A stretch of DNA of 49,818 bases from an uncultured Gammaproteobacteria bacterium (GCA_913058345.1 CAJXQR010000015.1:1-49818), one strand, 5' to 3'. Positions 16,308 to 26,460 are shown, counted from the stretch's first letter. Numbers and translations are program-made. Notes: a model not told the origin generated them from the letters alone.

Positions 16308-17104
16308 TAGGACGATGGCTCGTCGCTGGCACTCTCTTTTGCCGGTGAGCGATGAACGAGTCGGCCGAACAGTATACCGATCTCAAATAGCAGCCACATA
16401 GGTACTGCGAGTAAAGATTGGGAGATAACGTCGGGTGGGGTTAGCAACATGCCAAGCACAAAGCAACCGACGAGAACGTAGGGGCGCTTTCCTGCGAGGT
16501 TTGACGGGGTAATCATACCCGTCCAAATTAAGATAAAGGTGGCGATGGGGATCTCAAAGGCAATTCCAAAAGCAAAGAAGAGTTTGAGAACAAAATCGAG
16601 GTAGCTGGATATATCTGTCATCACAGTGACATTTTCAGGGCCAACGCTGGTGAAAAAACCAAAGATTAAAGGGAAGACTACAAAGTACGCAAAAGCCATC
16701 CCGGCGTAAAAAAGTAGTACGCTTGAGCCGAACAAAGGCAATACGATAAAGCGTTCTTTTTTATACAGGCCAGGAGCGATAAAGGCCCAGGTTTGGTAGA
16801 GGATAAAAGGCATTGCCGCAAATATTGACAGCACCATGGTTAGCTTGAAGGGGGTCAGAAATGGAGAGGCCACCTGAGTGGCAATCATGGTTGAGTTTTC
16901 GGGCAAATAAGCGCGCAAAGGCTCTGATACAAAGCCATAAATTTCATTGGCAAAGGGGAACATCGCGACAAAGAGGAGGAGCACGATAACGATAGTGCGC
17001 AGTAAGCGATCGCGTAGCTCGATGAGATGAGCAACCATAGGCTGGGCTTTACCCGCTGTGTCTATTTCTTCTTTAGTTGGTTCTGGAGTTGACTCGTTTG
17101 GCAT
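16307..17104 (-). CDS. tatC: Twin-arginine translocase subunit TatC
   Basis: 265 residues with six predicted membrane helices. The conserved cytoplasmic N-terminus is [16 protein letters not shown], which binds the twin-arginine signal peptide, and the first periplasmic loop and helices 2-3 contain [20 protein letters not shown] and [35 protein letters not shown] is helix 4 and [20 protein letters not shown] helix 5. TatC is the receptor of the Tat pathway, which exports folded proteins across the inner membrane. It is 22 bases downstream of tatB and overlaps mutS by one base. Confidence 0.96.
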   Translation of the reverse strand: MPNESTPEPTKEEIDTAGKAQPMVAHLIELRDRLLRTIVIVLLLFVAMFPFANEIYGFVSEPLRAYLPENSTMIATQVASPFLTPFKLTMVLSIFAAMPFILYQTWAFIAPGLYKKERFIVLPLFGSSVLLFYAGMAFAYFVVFPLIFGFFTSVGPENVTVMTDISSYLDFVLKLFFAFGIAFEIPIATFILIWTGMITPSNLAGKRPYVLVGCFVLGMLLTPPDVISQSLLAVPMWLLFEIGILFGRLVHRSPAKESASDEPSS

Positions 17105-17126
17105 AAGTTATTTTGTTGATGCCGTT

Positions 17127-17657
17127 TTACGGGGCTTTGTCGGCAGAGGTTTTAGTGGTTGAGGCATTATTTGACGAAGGATTTCGTTCTATTGTTGTCT
17201 TATCAGAAGCGTGTGTACCACTGGGCTGTTCTTCTCTGGACGGATCGCCAGGCGCTTGTTCATTGGACGGCGGTGCTTCAGTAGACTGAGCATCAGAGGG
17301 TTGTACATCAGTGGAGAGCCCTTCATCCGGTCCGTCATCAATAAAATCTTCTTCATTGGGAATCTTTAAGTTAGCGGGAGTGGGTTCATCATTGGAGGTG
17401 GGTGATCCTAAGCGTCGTTCTATTTGTTTACGCTCATTCTCCATACGCGCTAATAACTCTTCGTTGTAAAGCTCTCTGCGTATTTCATCGAGTCCAAATT
17501 CGCGTTCCATATCCTGTCGGGCGCCTTGTATAGAGCGGCGAATTTTACCGAGCCAGTAACCGAGAAAACGAACAGTCTCAGGTAGCCTTTTGGGGCCAAT
17601 AACAATCAGGCCGACCACGGCGATCAGTACTATCTCAGTAAAGCCAATGTCGAACAT
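17127..17657 (-). CDS. tatB: Twin-arginine translocase subunit TatB
   Basis: 176 residues. The single N-terminal membrane helix MFDIGFTEIVLIAVVGLIVI is followed by the hinge GPKRLPETVRF and an amphipathic helix (GYWLGKIRRSIQGARQDMER). The rest is an acidic, Ser/Pro-rich disordered tail with repeats such as STDVQPSDAQSTEAPPSNEQ. TatB joins TatC to form the signal-peptide receptor complex. The Glu in FTEIV and the GPKRLPE hinge separate it from TatA. It lies between tatA and tatC, as in most gammaproteobacteria. Confidence 0.95.
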   Translation of the reverse strand: MFDIGFTEIVLIAVVGLIVIGPKRLPETVRFLGYWLGKIRRSIQGARQDMEREFGLDEIRRELYNEELLARMENERKQIERRLGSPTSNDEPTPANLKIPNEEDFIDDGPDEGLSTDVQPSDAQSTEAPPSNEQAPGDPSREEQPSGTHASDKTTIERNPSSNNASTTKTSADKAP

Positions 17658-17706
17658 GGGGTCGGGTCCAGGTTAAAACGATGTGATATCAGTGTGCCGT
17701 TGTGTA

Positions 17707-17973
17707 TCAGGCGTTCTTGTCGGGTTTGTCGCTCCTGTTAGGCGTTTCACTTGTCTCTTTGTTGACGGTGTTATTGTTAGCGTCTGCCGTTTTATCAGCT
17801 TCCAGGTTTTGTTTTTTATCAGCTTCCTCATCTGTGGCGACGGCATCTTTGAAGCCTTTTAGGGCGCCACCGAGATCAGAACCCATGCCTTTGAGGCGCT
17901 TAGTGCCAAAAATCAATACAACGATAGCGAGTATAATCAACAACTGCCAAATACTAATTCCACCCAGTCCCAT
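17707..17973 (-). CDS. tatA: Twin-arginine translocase subunit TatA
   Basis: 88 residues. It starts [20 protein letters not shown] with one membrane helix, then [20 protein letters not shown], the TatA hinge (FGTKRL) and amphipathic helix, and a polar Asn/Asp/Lys tail. TatA subunits assemble around TatBC when a substrate is bound and let it pass the membrane. hisE lies 69 bases upstream on the same strand, so the his and tat genes may share a transcript, as in Pseudomonas. Confidence 0.96.
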   Translation of the reverse strand: MGLGGISIWQLLIILAIVVLIFGTKRLKGMGSDLGGALKGFKDAVATDEEADKKQNLEADKTADANNNTVNKETSETPNRSDKPDKNA

Positions 17974-18042
17974 ACCTACCTCTTTCGTTATTTTCGAATT
18001 GCCGTGCTTCGAGTTTGCATGTTTTTTGTAAAAAATCGCCGG

Positions 18043-18375
18043 CTAAGAATTTTTACGGCTGGCTTTTTCGTCCAGTCCAGAAATGTTGAAGCGGCGCGCA
18101 AGCTCTGCCAACACTGAATCTGCATTTTCGCCCAAGTGCGAGAGCATTACCAGCGAGTGAAACCACAGATCGGCAGTTTCTGCTATCAATTCTTTATTGT
18201 CGCTGCTGTGCTCGGCATCTTTGGCGGCAATCAAGGTTTCGGTGCACTCTTCACCGACTTTCTCAAGAATTTTATTTAGCCCTTTTTGATGTAAGCTGGC
18301 GACATAGGATTTGTCGACGTCAGCGTTTTTGCGGGCGGCAAGTATGGTGTCGAGTTGCTTCAATACGGTGTCCAT
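18043..18375 (-). CDS. hisE: Phosphoribosyl-ATP pyrophosphatase
   Basis: 110 residues of the MazG-like all-alpha family. Metal-binding acids are seen in [15 protein letters not shown] and [17 protein letters not shown]. The enzyme removes pyrophosphate from phosphoribosyl-ATP, the second step of histidine synthesis. It is encoded apart from hisI, as in Pseudomonas, rather than as the fused HisIE of enteric bacteria, and follows hisI by 18 bases. Confidence 0.95.
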   Translation of the reverse strand: MDTVLKQLDTILAARKNADVDKSYVASLHQKGLNKILEKVGEECTETLIAAKDAEHSSDNKELIAETADLWFHSLVMLSHLGENADSVLAELARRFNISGLDEKASRKNS

Positions 18376-18393
18376 GGCGTTTTCCTGGTGCTT

Positions 18394-18801
18394 TTATATC
18401 GATTGGCTGTAAATGGTTTTGGGGTCTTTTAGCACCGGTTCAACAACCTGCCATTTTTCGTCCTTGAGTACTTTGAAGAAACAACTGCGCCGCCCAGTAT
18501 GGCAAGCGATACCACCGAGTTGCTCTATTTTCAAAATAATGACATCACTGTCGCAATCGAGGCGTATTTCGCTGACGATTTGCACATGCCCAGATTCTTC
18601 GCCCTTGTGCCATAGCTTTTTCCGTGAGCGGGACCAGTAGACAGCGCGGCCCTCGGCAACTGTTAAGCTGAGGGCTTCGCGATTCATCCAGGCAACCATT
18701 AGAATTTCATGACTGTCTTGATCTTGAGCAATGGCGGGCACCAGTCCCTGATCATTCCAGGTGATTTGATCGAGCCAGTGGCTGTTGGCGGATTCGCTCA
18801 T
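18394..18801 (-). CDS. hisI: Phosphoribosyl-AMP cyclohydrolase
   Basis: 135 residues. Metal-binding motifs RLDCDSDVI and [13 protein letters not shown] carry the conserved Asp and Cys residues, with [10 protein letters not shown] and [21 protein letters not shown] before them. HisI opens the adenine ring of phosphoribosyl-AMP, the third step of histidine synthesis, acting on the product of the adjacent hisE. Length is normal for the unfused enzyme. Confidence 0.96.
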   Translation of the reverse strand: MSESANSHWLDQITWNDQGLVPAIAQDQDSHEILMVAWMNREALSLTVAEGRAVYWSRSRKKLWHKGEESGHVQIVSEIRLDCDSDVIILKIEQLGGIACHTGRRSCFFKVLKDEKWQVVEPVLKDPKTIYSQSI

Positions 18802-18863
18802 AGCAGTGGGTATATCCTCAATTGTGGTGTTACTGGGTGTCGGAGTGAGGAAGTATGCCAGTC

Positions 18864-20501
18864 TTAAGACAGTAGTAATAGCAAGGTGCCAGTAGCGATC
18901 AATAGTAAGCCGGTGGGGCTTGTCTGCTGTGCTACATCATGTAGGGCAGTGTAGGTGCTACCGAGGCCGATCCCCACTAAAAAGGTGCCCGCGATGACTT
19001 TGTTGCGCTGGCGAAGTACCTGGCTCTGGCTTTCGTTATGCTGATGACTGTTGAGTGTTGTGTCGATGCGCTTCACCTGTTCCATAGAGTCGACGACGAG
19101 CTGTGGCAAGTGGGGCAGTTGTTCGAGCCAGTCGGGGGCATGGCGTTTGATCTGCTTGAAGACTTGGCCGGGTTCGAAACGCTGTACTATCCAGCGCTCG
19201 AGAAAAGGGTGGGCAGTGGCCCAAAGATCGAGGTCAGGGTAGAGTTGGCGACCGAGACCTTCAATATTGAGTAGGGTTTTTTGCAATAAAACGAGTGAGG
19301 GCTGAACTTCTGCGTCAAAGCGTCGGGCTATCTGGAATAGGCTGACCAGTAGCTGACCGCAGGAAATATCTTTGAGTGGCCGCTGAAAAATCGGTTCGCA
19401 GACAGTGCGCACGGCCGACTCGACTTCGTTGAGAGGTGCATCGGGTTTTACCCAGCCAGCGAGGATATGTAACTCGGCAACCTGGCGGTAATCGCGGCGA
19501 AAGATAGCGAGTAAGTTGCGGGCTAGATAGAACTGATCCTCAGCGGAAAGACTGCCGACAATAGCGCAGTCAATTGCGACATACTTTGGTAGACGCGGTT
19601 TTGAGGCGTCGACAAAAATATTCCCGGGGTGCATGTCGGCATGAAAAAAATTGTGCTCAAAAACCTGGGTAAAGAAAATCTCAACGCCTCGTTCCGCCAG
19701 CACTTTGAAGTCCGTGCCGGCGGTTCTCAGGCTTTCAACATCGGTGACCGGGGTGGCGTAAATCCGCTCCATTACTAGCACGTTCTCGTTGGTGTAAGGC
19801 CAATAGATCTCGGGAATATAGAGCAGAGTGGAGTCTTCAAAATTGCGGCGCAGTGTTGCCGTATTGCTGGCTTCGCGCTGTAAATTTAATTCATCAAGAA
19901 TCGTTGTACGGTAGTCTCTGGCGACGTCTATCGGGCGCAGGCGCTTGCCATCGGCGAGGTACTTTTCTATCAGGCGGGCGAGACTGAGCATTAGAGCGCA
20001 ATCATGCTCAATGGTGGCTCTAATACCGGGGCGTACCGCTTTAACAATCACTTTTCGACCATCGTCTAATACCGCGGCGTGTACTTGAGCAATGGAAGCG
20101 GATGCCAGTGGCTCGGGATCAAAACTGGCGAAGAGCTGATCGACGGATTGCCCCAAAGCCTCCTCAACGATGGCAATGAATGTTGTCGATTCAAAGGGCG
20201 GTACATTGTCTTGTAGTTTGTCGAGTTCACAGCAAACATCGCTGGGAATAAGATCGGGTCGGGTTGAAAGAAGCTGGCCGAACTTGACAAAAACCGGGCC
20301 TAATTCTTCCAGCGCAAGGCGCAAACGTTCGCCCCGAGGAGTCTGGGGCGCTGGGAAAAAAGCCATTACCCAGAGTATAAAGCGCCCTAATAAAGAAGAC
20401 TGGCTTCTGTCCGTACTGATAGCGGAACTACTGGCAAAGGTGTCGAGACGATAACGCAAGCTGATGCGCAGGATCCTTAAAGCTCGGGTTAGGCGCAGCA
20501 T
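18864..20501 (-). CDS. ubiB: Ubiquinone biosynthesis protein UbiB (atypical kinase/ATPase)
   Basis: 545 residues of the ABC1/ADCK family. The KxGQ helix is seen in [20 protein letters not shown], the Ala-rich loop in [11 protein letters not shown], the catalytic-loop-like [10 protein letters not shown], and the metal-binding motif as [10 protein letters not shown], where relatives have DFG or DCG followed by IVG. Two C-terminal membrane segments follow ([18 protein letters not shown] and [16 protein letters not shown]). UbiB supports ubiquinone assembly at the membrane. It lies 10 bases after ubiJ, in the conserved ubiE-ubiJ-ubiB order. Confidence 0.95.
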   Translation of the reverse strand: MLRLTRALRILRISLRYRLDTFASSSAISTDRSQSSLLGRFILWVMAFFPAPQTPRGERLRLALEELGPVFVKFGQLLSTRPDLIPSDVCCELDKLQDNVPPFESTTFIAIVEEALGQSVDQLFASFDPEPLASASIAQVHAAVLDDGRKVIVKAVRPGIRATIEHDCALMLSLARLIEKYLADGKRLRPIDVARDYRTTILDELNLQREASNTATLRRNFEDSTLLYIPEIYWPYTNENVLVMERIYATPVTDVESLRTAGTDFKVLAERGVEIFFTQVFEHNFFHADMHPGNIFVDASKPRLPKYVAIDCAIVGSLSAEDQFYLARNLLAIFRRDYRQVAELHILAGWVKPDAPLNEVESAVRTVCEPIFQRPLKDISCGQLLVSLFQIARRFDAEVQPSLVLLQKTLLNIEGLGRQLYPDLDLWATAHPFLERWIVQRFEPGQVFKQIKRHAPDWLEQLPHLPQLVVDSMEQVKRIDTTLNSHQHNESQSQVLRQRNKVIAGTFLVGIGLGSTYTALHDVAQQTSPTGLLLIATGTLLLLLS

Positions 20502-20511
20502 GACAATGGGC

Positions 20512-21111
20512 TCACGGCAACAAAACTTTTAATTGAGCGCCAATCAGATCGAGTGGTGATCGCGGTTTGCCGTCGTCCTTTTGGTGGTTGTGGCTGTTGG
20601 TCTCAGTAGTGTTTCCCGCATCCGTATTATAGGTGGCCCAGCCGTTTTTGCTGCGAGCGGCAATATCCTGCTGCAGCTGTAGTGCCTTGCGTAGGGATTT
20701 GCCGACAAAGTGGGCCGCTACATCTCCCGTGTGCTCAGCGAGAAGGGCTTCCCAATCGGTGTCAATTTTTCCGCTCAAAGCCAGTAGAGTGGAGATAAGC
20801 TCATCTTCATCGCTAACATCAACCTGACACTTCTCTGCCGCCGCGCTATCACCTGCTAGTAATAATCGGACGAGGGCAGGGGCGGTGCCACTGAGCATGG
20901 TGCGTGCAGAACATTCATCACTGGGCGTGATCACTAGCTGGTTTTCGGTGAAGAATACCGCAACTGTAAAACGCGGTGCGGTAGATTGGATCAACAAACT
21001 TTTACCCGCCACCTCGGCAAGCGTCTGTGGTGCATGGCGATCGTATTCAAGCACCTGATTGACGGCCTTGCCAAGACTTTCGCAAGCCAGCGCGATGGCA
21101 GTATCGTTCAC
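20512..21111 (-). CDS. ubiJ: Ubiquinone biosynthesis accessory factor UbiJ
   Basis: 199 residues. The N-terminal 100 residues fit an SCP2-type lipid-binding fold ([20 protein letters not shown], then [19 protein letters not shown]). The C-terminal half is helical and ends in [15 protein letters not shown]. UbiJ with UbiK organises the cytosolic Ubi complex and binds the lipid intermediates. The start codon overlaps the ubiE stop by four bases (ATGA). Sequence conservation of this family is low, so much of the call comes from position between ubiE and ubiB. Confidence 0.88.
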   Translation of the reverse strand: MNDTAIALACESLGKAVNQVLEYDRHAPQTLAEVAGKSLLIQSTAPRFTVAVFFTENQLVITPSDECSARTMLSGTAPALVRLLLAGDSAAAEKCQVDVSDEDELISTLLALSGKIDTDWEALLAEHTGDVAAHFVGKSLRKALQLQQDIAARSKNGWATYNTDAGNTTETNSHNHQKDDGKPRSPLDLIGAQLKVLLP

Positions 21112-21869
21112 TCTTTAATGCCTCGATGCAGGGCAACAATGCCTCCAGTCATATTGTAGTACTGACAGTGCCTGAAGCCGGCCTCACTCATCATGGCTTT
21201 GAGCGTTTCTTGATCGGGGTGCATACGAATAGACTCTGCCAAATAGCGATAGCTATCGGCATCATCGGCAACTAGCTTGCCAACCCGAGGCAAGACCTGG
21301 AAAGAATAGGTATCGTAAATTTTAGCCAGCAATGGGTTCTTTGGCTTCGAAAACTCGAGTACGAGTAAGCGCCCGCCGGGCTTTAGGACGCGCAGCATGG
21401 AACGTAATGCCAGATCCTTGTCGGTGACATTGCGCAGACCAAAGGCGATGGTAATGCAGTCGATGCTGTTGTCTGCAAAGGGTAGATATTGGGCGTCAGT
21501 CTGTGCGTAGCTGATGTTGCTCAGGGCGCCATTATCGATCAAACGATCGCGGCCGACCTTGAGCATAGAATCGTTGATATCGGCGAGAATGACCCGACCC
21601 TGTTCGCCAACGAGCCGCGAAAATTTGAGGCTGAGATCACCAGTGCCTCCAGCAATGTCGAGTACGGTATGGCCGGGACGCACGCCGGACAGCTCAATGG
21701 TAGTGCGCTTCCAGAGCCGATGGATACCACCGGACATCAGATCGTTCATAATGTCGTATTTAGCTGCGACCGAGTGGAAAACATCAGCCACGTGCTCGGC
21801 TTTTTTCTCCACGGCTACTTCACTAAAGCCGAAATGGGTGGTTTTTTTTGAGTCCTGTTCTGAGCTCAT
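21108..21869 (-). CDS. ubiE: Ubiquinone/menaquinone methyltransferase UbiE
   Basis: 253 residues of the class I SAM-dependent methyltransferases. Motif I is [20 protein letters not shown], the acidic post-I residue is in [11 protein letters not shown], and [18 protein letters not shown] and [17 protein letters not shown] are UbiE family signatures. It performs the C-methylation step of ubiquinone synthesis. It heads the block running ubiE, ubiJ, ubiB, hisI, hisE, tatA, tatB, tatC, mutS. Confidence 0.97.
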   Translation of the reverse strand: MSSEQDSKKTTHFGFSEVAVEKKAEHVADVFHSVAAKYDIMNDLMSGGIHRLWKRTTIELSGVRPGHTVLDIAGGTGDLSLKFSRLVGEQGRVILADINDSMLKVGRDRLIDNGALSNISYAQTDAQYLPFADNSIDCITIAFGLRNVTDKDLALRSMLRVLKPGGRLLVLEFSKPKNPLLAKIYDTYSFQVLPRVGKLVADDADSYRYLAESIRMHPDQETLKAMMSEAGFRHCQYYNMTGGIVALHRGIKE

Positions 21870-21993
21870 GGCGCCCTCTCAATAGACAACCGTTATTGTA
21901 CACCGCTTAAGCGCCGTCTTGAACGTTGTAGAGGTCTGACGGTTGGTTTTATGGTGCACGCTCCGCACGCTCTGTCGGGCGGAAGAATTGATT

Positions 21994-22797
21994 TTAGCGC
22001 AAATGGCCGAGGTGTTTGCCGACAGTTTTCAGGGTGGGTTTTAGGAGGCGTGGGGTGCAGCCAATGATGTGCCCGTTATTGAGGTAGTCATCGCCACCTT
22101 GAAAATCGGCGACTCTGCCCCCGGCTTCTTTCACAAGCAAGATGCCCGCGGCGATATCCCAAGGCTGTAAATACATTTCCCAAAAAGCATCGACGCGACC
22201 TGCGGCGACATAAGCCAGGTCGAGAGAGGCGGCGCCCATGCGTCGTATCCCCGACGACTGATCAGCAAGGGCTGTCAGGCATGCCAGATAAGGTTGCATA
22301 TTCTCAAAAGGCTGGCCGCTAAAAGGGATGCCGGTGGCGTAGAGAGCGCTGCGAGGCTGGTCGAGGCCCGATACGCGGATTCGTGAGCCATTGAGCTGGG
22401 CTCCGCGGCCACGACTCGCGGTGAATTCTTCCTGTTTGGATGGATCGTAAACCACGGCGTGTTCGATGCGACCCTTGTGACGAAAGGCAATAGATACAGC
22501 GTAGTGGGGAATGCCGCGAATAAAATTGGTGGTGCCGTCGAGTGGATCGATAATCCACTGGGAGTCGCTATCCTTGCCTTTGATCGTGCCGCTTTCTTCG
22601 CCAATAAAACAGTGATCGGGATAAGCGTTGCGCAATTGGTCGATGATTTCTTTTTCGGCCATGCGATCAATGTCGGTCACGAAATCGTTTTGGCCCTTTT
22701 CGTCAATCTGTAGTCGATCGATTCTTTGGGAAGCCTTGACGATTAAATCTCCGGCACTGCGTGCCGCACGCAGTGCGATGTTGACCATAGGTTCCAT
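21994..22797 (-). CDS. suhB: Inositol-1-monophosphatase SuhB
   Basis: 267 residues. Metal-binding motifs are FIGEESG, WIIDPLDGTTNFIRGIPHYA and QPWDIAAGILLVKEAGG, the full set for the Mg-dependent inositol monophosphatase family. In E. coli SuhB also acts in rRNA antitermination complexes. Divergent placement from trmJ is conserved in Pseudomonas and E. coli. About 124 bases separate it from ubiE downstream, so it probably has its own transcript. Confidence 0.96.
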   Translation of the reverse strand: MEPMVNIALRAARSAGDLIVKASQRIDRLQIDEKGQNDFVTDIDRMAEKEIIDQLRNAYPDHCFIGEESGTIKGKDSDSQWIIDPLDGTTNFIRGIPHYAVSIAFRHKGRIEHAVVYDPSKQEEFTASRGRGAQLNGSRIRVSGLDQPRSALYATGIPFSGQPFENMQPYLACLTALADQSSGIRRMGAASLDLAYVAAGRVDAFWEMYLQPWDIAAGILLVKEAGGRVADFQGGDDYLNNGHIIGCTPRLLKPTLKTVGKHLGHLR

Positions 22798-22947
22798 AAG
22801 GTTTGCGTGCCTGGATTTTGAAAGGCGCGCATTGTAGCAAAACCCAGACGCCGTGACAGTGTGCGCTACGTATATATATGACTATGTTAAGGAATACGCT
22901 CTGTTATACTGCGCGCCGAAAATCAGGCCCCCCTATGAGCCCGCTTT

Positions 22948-23718
22948 ATGAAGCAACGTTTTAATAAAATTCGCGTCGTTTTAGTCAATACTAGCCACCC
23001 TGGTAATATCGGGGCTGCAGCGCGCGCGCTAAAAAATATGGGTTTGAGCCGGCTTTATTTGGTCGCGCCGAAGGACTTTCCGGCTGATCGAGCCGTTTGG
23101 CGCGCGGCCAGTGCGGTCGATGTGCTCGATAATGCGGTGGTGGTGGAAAGCCTTGATGAAGCAATCAGCGGTTGCGGTCTGGTGGTCGGTACAAGTGCTC
23201 GCGATCGTCGTATCCCCTGGCCCTTGCTCAACCCGCGTGAATGTGGTGAAAAACTGTGGCATGAAACCCAGGTGCACGATGTGGCGATCGTCTTTGGCCG
23301 TGAAGACCGAGGGCTTAAAAATGAAGAGCTTCATAAGTGCACCTACCATGTACATATCCCCGCTAATCCCGACTACAGCTCTCTCAATTTGGCGGCTGCG
23401 GTTCAGGTTCTGACTTACGAGGTGAGAATGGCGGCTCTGGCCGATAGTGAGAATCCTCGTGATCAGCTCCTTGGTGGTGAGTGGGATGTGCCTCCAGCGC
23501 GGGTCGAGGAGCTAGAATTGTATTACGCGCACCTGGAGCAAACGCTGGTCGATTTGAATTTCCATGATCGCGATAATCCGCGTCAAACCATGCAGCGATT
23601 GCGACGCCTGTTTGGTCGTATCCGGCTTGATGCTATGGAGTTGTCAATTATGCGCGGAGTTCTGACAGGCGTTCAAAATGCAGCTCATCGCTTGAGTGAG
23701 CTCAGTAAAAAAGAGTGA
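22948..23718 (+). CDS. trmJ: tRNA (cytidine/uridine-2'-O-)-methyltransferase TrmJ
   Basis: 256 residues with the SPOUT trefoil-knot motifs: NTSHPGNIGAAARALKNMG (motif 1), VFGREDRGLKNEEL (motif 2) and PANPDYSSLNLAAAVQVL (motif 3). The C-terminal helical extension (FHDRDNPRQTMQRLRRLFGR) is typical of TrmJ, which methylates the ribose at position 32 of tRNAs. In Pseudomonas trmJ is followed by cysE and then iscR; here cysE is missing and iscR follows directly after 146 bases. Confidence 0.95.
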   Translation: MKQRFNKIRVVLVNTSHPGNIGAAARALKNMGLSRLYLVAPKDFPADRAVWRAASAVDVLDNAVVVESLDEAISGCGLVVGTSARDRRIPWPLLNPRECGEKLWHETQVHDVAIVFGREDRGLKNEELHKCTYHVHIPANPDYSSLNLAAAVQVLTYEVRMAALADSENPRDQLLGGEWDVPPARVEELELYYAHLEQTLVDLNFHDRDNPRQTMQRLRRLFGRIRLDAMELSIMRGVLTGVQNAAHRLSELSKKE

Positions 23719-23762
23719 CTTGAGTGTTCGGTCTTTGTCTCAATGCCTTTGAGCTGCGCGAG

Positions 23763-23787
23763 GTATCCGACTAAATTACTTGGTTAT
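23763..23787 (+). promoter_or_regulatory. IscR type 1-like binding site, upstream copy
   Basis: The 25-bp stretch with TATCCGACTAAATTA and TTGGTTAT fits most positions of the type 1 consensus ATASYYGACTRWWWYAGTCRRSTAT (about 20 of 25). It lies just upstream of the iscR -35 box and directly abuts the second site. Confidence 0.65.
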
Positions 23788-23812
23788 TTACTTGACTAAA
23801 AAGCTCGGTTAT
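23788..23812 (+). promoter_or_regulatory. IscR type 1-like binding site, promoter-overlapping copy
   Basis: A second 25-bp match containing TTACTTGACTAAAAA and CTCGGTTAT, also about 20 of 25 consensus positions, covers the -35 hexamer and most of the spacer. Bound [2Fe-2S]-IscR here would block RNA polymerase, as in E. coli. Confidence 0.65.
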
Positions 23813-23820
23813 TTGATAAT
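23792..23820 (+). promoter_or_regulatory. isc operon promoter
   Basis: TTGACT (23792-23797), a 17-bp spacer and GATAAT (23815-23820). Transcription would start near 23827, giving a leader of about 38 bases before the iscR ATG at 23865. Confidence 0.8.
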
Positions 23821-23864
23821 TGCGCCATTGCATTTTGGAGCGCAGATTGCGCGGGGGCGGGTAA

Positions 23865-24362
23865 ATGAAGCTGACAACCCGAGGGCGTTACGCTGTTACG
23901 GCGATGCTTGATTTGGCGTTGAACGGAAATCAGGGGCCGATCAGTTTGGCGGCTATTTCGCAGCGCCAGGATATCTCTCTGTCGTATCTGGAACAGCTGT
24001 TCGCCAAGTTGCGTAAGAATGAGCTGGTGGCTAGTGTCCGTGGCCCAGGTGGAGGCTATCGCCTCAGTCGCGCGCATGAACAAATTAATGTCGCTGATAT
24101 TATCAGTGCAGTCAATGAATCGACGGATTCGACCAGTTGTCAGGGCAAAGGGGATTGCCAAAAAGGCGATCCATGCCTCACTCATCAGCTGTGGGACGAT
24201 TTGAGTGAACAGATACACACCTTTTTGAGTGGCATTTCTCTAGCTGCGTTAACCGAACAGCGCGCTGTTAAATCGGTGAATGAGCGTCAAATTAAACTGT
24301 CTGGCGAACGGGACGACGTGAATGTTGAAGCGCTGATTAATGCTAAAGCACTTAATCTGTAG
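23865..24362 (+). CDS. iscR: Fe-S cluster assembly regulator IscR
   Basis: 165 residues of the Rrf2 family. The winged helix-turn-helix is [19 protein letters not shown] through [19 protein letters not shown] and [11 protein letters not shown]. The cluster-binding part has three Cys in [15 protein letters not shown] plus His in CLTHQLW, the ligands of the [2Fe-2S] cluster. With cluster bound it represses its own operon; without it, it acts on other genes. Two matching sites lie over the promoter. It is the first gene of the isc operon. Confidence 0.97.
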   Translation: MKLTTRGRYAVTAMLDLALNGNQGPISLAAISQRQDISLSYLEQLFAKLRKNELVASVRGPGGGYRLSRAHEQINVADIISAVNESTDSTSCQGKGDCQKGDPCLTHQLWDDLSEQIHTFLSGISLAALTEQRAVKSVNERQIKLSGERDDVNVEALINAKALNL

Positions 24363-24437
24363 AGAGAAAATTAATCGTATCGTCCTCTGGTGAAATTGAC
24401 ACTGAAATTGAACAAGAGGGTATTTGGAGTATTAGCA

Positions 24438-25652
24438 ATGAAGTTGCCTGTTTATCTTGATTATTCCGCCACAACCCCGGTTGACCCTCGCGTGGCAGAG
24501 CGTATGGCCGAATGCCTGACCATGGACGGTGTGTTTGGCAATGCTGCCTCGCGCTCCCATTCTTTTGGTTGGCAAGCCGAGGCGGCGGTTGAGGAATCTC
24601 GTCAACAAGTCGCCACTCTCATCAATGCTGATCCTCGGGAAATCGTCTGGACATCGGGCGCTACCGAATCTGACAATCTCGCGATTAAGGGCTGTGCTCA
24701 TTTCAATGAGCGCAAGGGTAAGCATATCGTTACTTCCAAAATCGAGCATAAAGCGGTTCTTGATAGCTGTCGACAGCTGGAGCGTGAAGGCTACGAGATC
24801 ACCTATCTCGACCCCTGCGCCAATGGTTTGATCGAGCCCCAAGCTGTCGCTGATGCGATTCGTGACGACACCACTCTGGTATCACTGATGCACGTTAATA
24901 ACGAAATTGGCACTATTACTGATATTGCCGCGATTGGTGAGATTTGTCGTCAGCGCGGTGTCTTTTTCCATGTTGATGCCGCGCAAAGTGCGGGCAAGAT
25001 TAAGATCGATATGGCCGAAATGAAAGTTGATTTAATGTCTTTCTCCGCACATAAAATTTACGGTCCCAAAGGCATGGGAGCTCTCTACGTGCGTCGTAAA
25101 CCACGGGTTCGTATCGAAGCGCAAATGCATGGCGGTGGTCACGAGCGGGGTATGCGTTCAGGCACTTTACCGACCCATCAAATCGTCGGTATGGGTGAAG
25201 CCTTCCGCATTGCCCACGAAGAGATGGAGGCAGAGAATGCCCGCATCCTCGCCCTTCGCAATCGTCTATGGGCGGGTTTTAACGATATGGAACAAGTTCA
25301 TCTCAACGGTACACTCGATCAGCATGTGGCCGGCAATCTCAATGTTAGTTTTGCCTTTGTCGAGGGCGAATCACTGATTATGGCACTAAAAGATCTGGCC
25401 GTTTCATCAGGTTCCGCGTGTACCTCGGCCAGCCTTGAGCCCTCTTATGTACTCCGAGCCTTGGGTCTTGAGGATGAGCTGGCACATAGCTCTATCCGCT
25501 TTAGTATCGGTCGTTTTACGACGGAAGAAGAAGTGGATTACACCATCGAAAAAGTGCTCACGGCGGTCACTAAGCTAAGGGAACTATCACCGCTTTGGGA
25601 TATGCACAAGGCAGGTGTCGACTTAAGCACGGTGCAATGGGCTGCCCATTAA
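24438..25652 (+). CDS. iscS: Cysteine desulfurase IscS
   Basis: 404 residues from ATG 24438 (GGAG about eight bases before), starting [19 protein letters not shown]; the frame is open further upstream but without a ribosome site. PLP-binding Lys lies in [12 protein letters not shown], with [10 protein letters not shown] ahead of it. The mobile-loop catalytic Cys is in [13 protein letters not shown]. The C-terminus [21 protein letters not shown] matches the IscU/IscX docking tail. IscS takes sulfur from cysteine as a persulfide for Fe-S assembly and tRNA thiolation. Confidence 0.98.
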   Translation: MKLPVYLDYSATTPVDPRVAERMAECLTMDGVFGNAASRSHSFGWQAEAAVEESRQQVATLINADPREIVWTSGATESDNLAIKGCAHFNERKGKHIVTSKIEHKAVLDSCRQLEREGYEITYLDPCANGLIEPQAVADAIRDDTTLVSLMHVNNEIGTITDIAAIGEICRQRGVFFHVDAAQSAGKIKIDMAEMKVDLMSFSAHKIYGPKGMGALYVRRKPRVRIEAQMHGGGHERGMRSGTLPTHQIVGMGEAFRIAHEEMEAENARILALRNRLWAGFNDMEQVHLNGTLDQHVAGNLNVSFAFVEGESLIMALKDLAVSSGSACTSASLEPSYVLRALGLEDELAHSSIRFSIGRFTTEEEVDYTIEKVLTAVTKLRELSPLWDMHKAGVDLSTVQWAAH

Positions 25653-25717
25653 GCCTGGTTTTTACTAATCGTTTTAAGGGCTTGATGAGATCAAGCTCTA
25701 TTTGGAGGAAGTGAGTT

Positions 25718-26104
25718 ATGGCTTATAGTGAGAAAGTTCTCGATCATTATGACAACCCCCGTAATGTCGGTGTGCTGGACGATAGTGCATTGAATGTGGG
25801 TACTGGTATGGTGGGGGCGCCAGCCTGTGGTGATGTGATGCGCCTGCAAATTCAGATTAGTGATGACGGTGTGATTGAAGATGCTAAATTTAAAACCTAT
25901 GGTTGCGGTTCGGCAATAGCGTCAAGTTCCTTGCTCACCGAATGGGTTAAGGGCAAGACCCTGGAAGATGCGGCCAAAATTAAAAATTCTGAAATCGCTG
26001 AAGAGTTGGCTTTGCCACCGGTGAAGATCCACTGTTCAGTACTGGCAGAAGATGCCATTCAGGCGGCTATTCAGGATATTCGCAAAAAACGCGGTGAAGA
26101 CTGA
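25718..26104 (+). CDS. iscU: Fe-S cluster scaffold IscU
   Basis: 128 residues. The three cluster Cys are in GAPACGDVM, KTYGCGSAIASSS and KIHCSVLAEDAI, and the conserved Asp is in ACGD. LPPVK, the HscA recognition motif, is present. It begins MAYSEKVLDHYDNPRNVGV after a GGAGGAAG ribosome site. IscU receives sulfur from IscS, builds the [2Fe-2S] cluster and hands it on with HscA/HscB. Confidence 0.98.
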   Translation: MAYSEKVLDHYDNPRNVGVLDDSALNVGTGMVGAPACGDVMRLQIQISDDGVIEDAKFKTYGCGSAIASSSLLTEWVKGKTLEDAAKIKNSEIAEELALPPVKIHCSVLAEDAIQAAIQDIRKKRGED

Positions 26105-26136
26105 ACTAGCTAACGTAGCAGTAAAGGAGATAGTAG

Positions 26137-26460
26137 ATGGCTATATCAATGAGTGAAGCAGCTCAAGAGCATGTTGCCAACCACTTGAAAAACAGGGGTA
26201 AAGGGCAGGGTATTCGTCTGGGCGTGCGGACTAACGGTTGCTCAGGCATGTCCTATGTGCTGGAGTTTGTCGACGAGGCGGATCCAGCTGATGCGGTCTT
26301 TCCCGCTGGCGATGTCAAACTTTTTGTCGATCCGAAAAGCCTGCTTTATCTTGAAGGCACTGAGCTGGATTTTGTTAAAGAAGGTCTCAACGAAGGTTTT
26401 CAATTCAACAACCCGAATGTGAAAGATGAGTGTGGTTGTGGTGAGAGCTTTAATATTTAA
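26137..26460 (+). CDS. iscA: A-type Fe-S carrier IscA
   Basis: 107 residues. The three conserved Cys of A-type carriers are in [14 protein letters not shown] and DECGCGESF. It starts [17 protein letters not shown] after an AAGGAGA ribosome site. IscA carries clusters from the scaffold to apoproteins, mostly [4Fe-4S] targets such as IspG, which is encoded 8 kb away in this window. Confidence 0.97.
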   Translation: MAISMSEAAQEHVANHLKNRGKGQGIRLGVRTNGCSGMSYVLEFVDEADPADAVFPAGDVKLFVDPKSLLYLEGTELDFVKEGLNEGFQFNNPNVKDECGCGESFNI

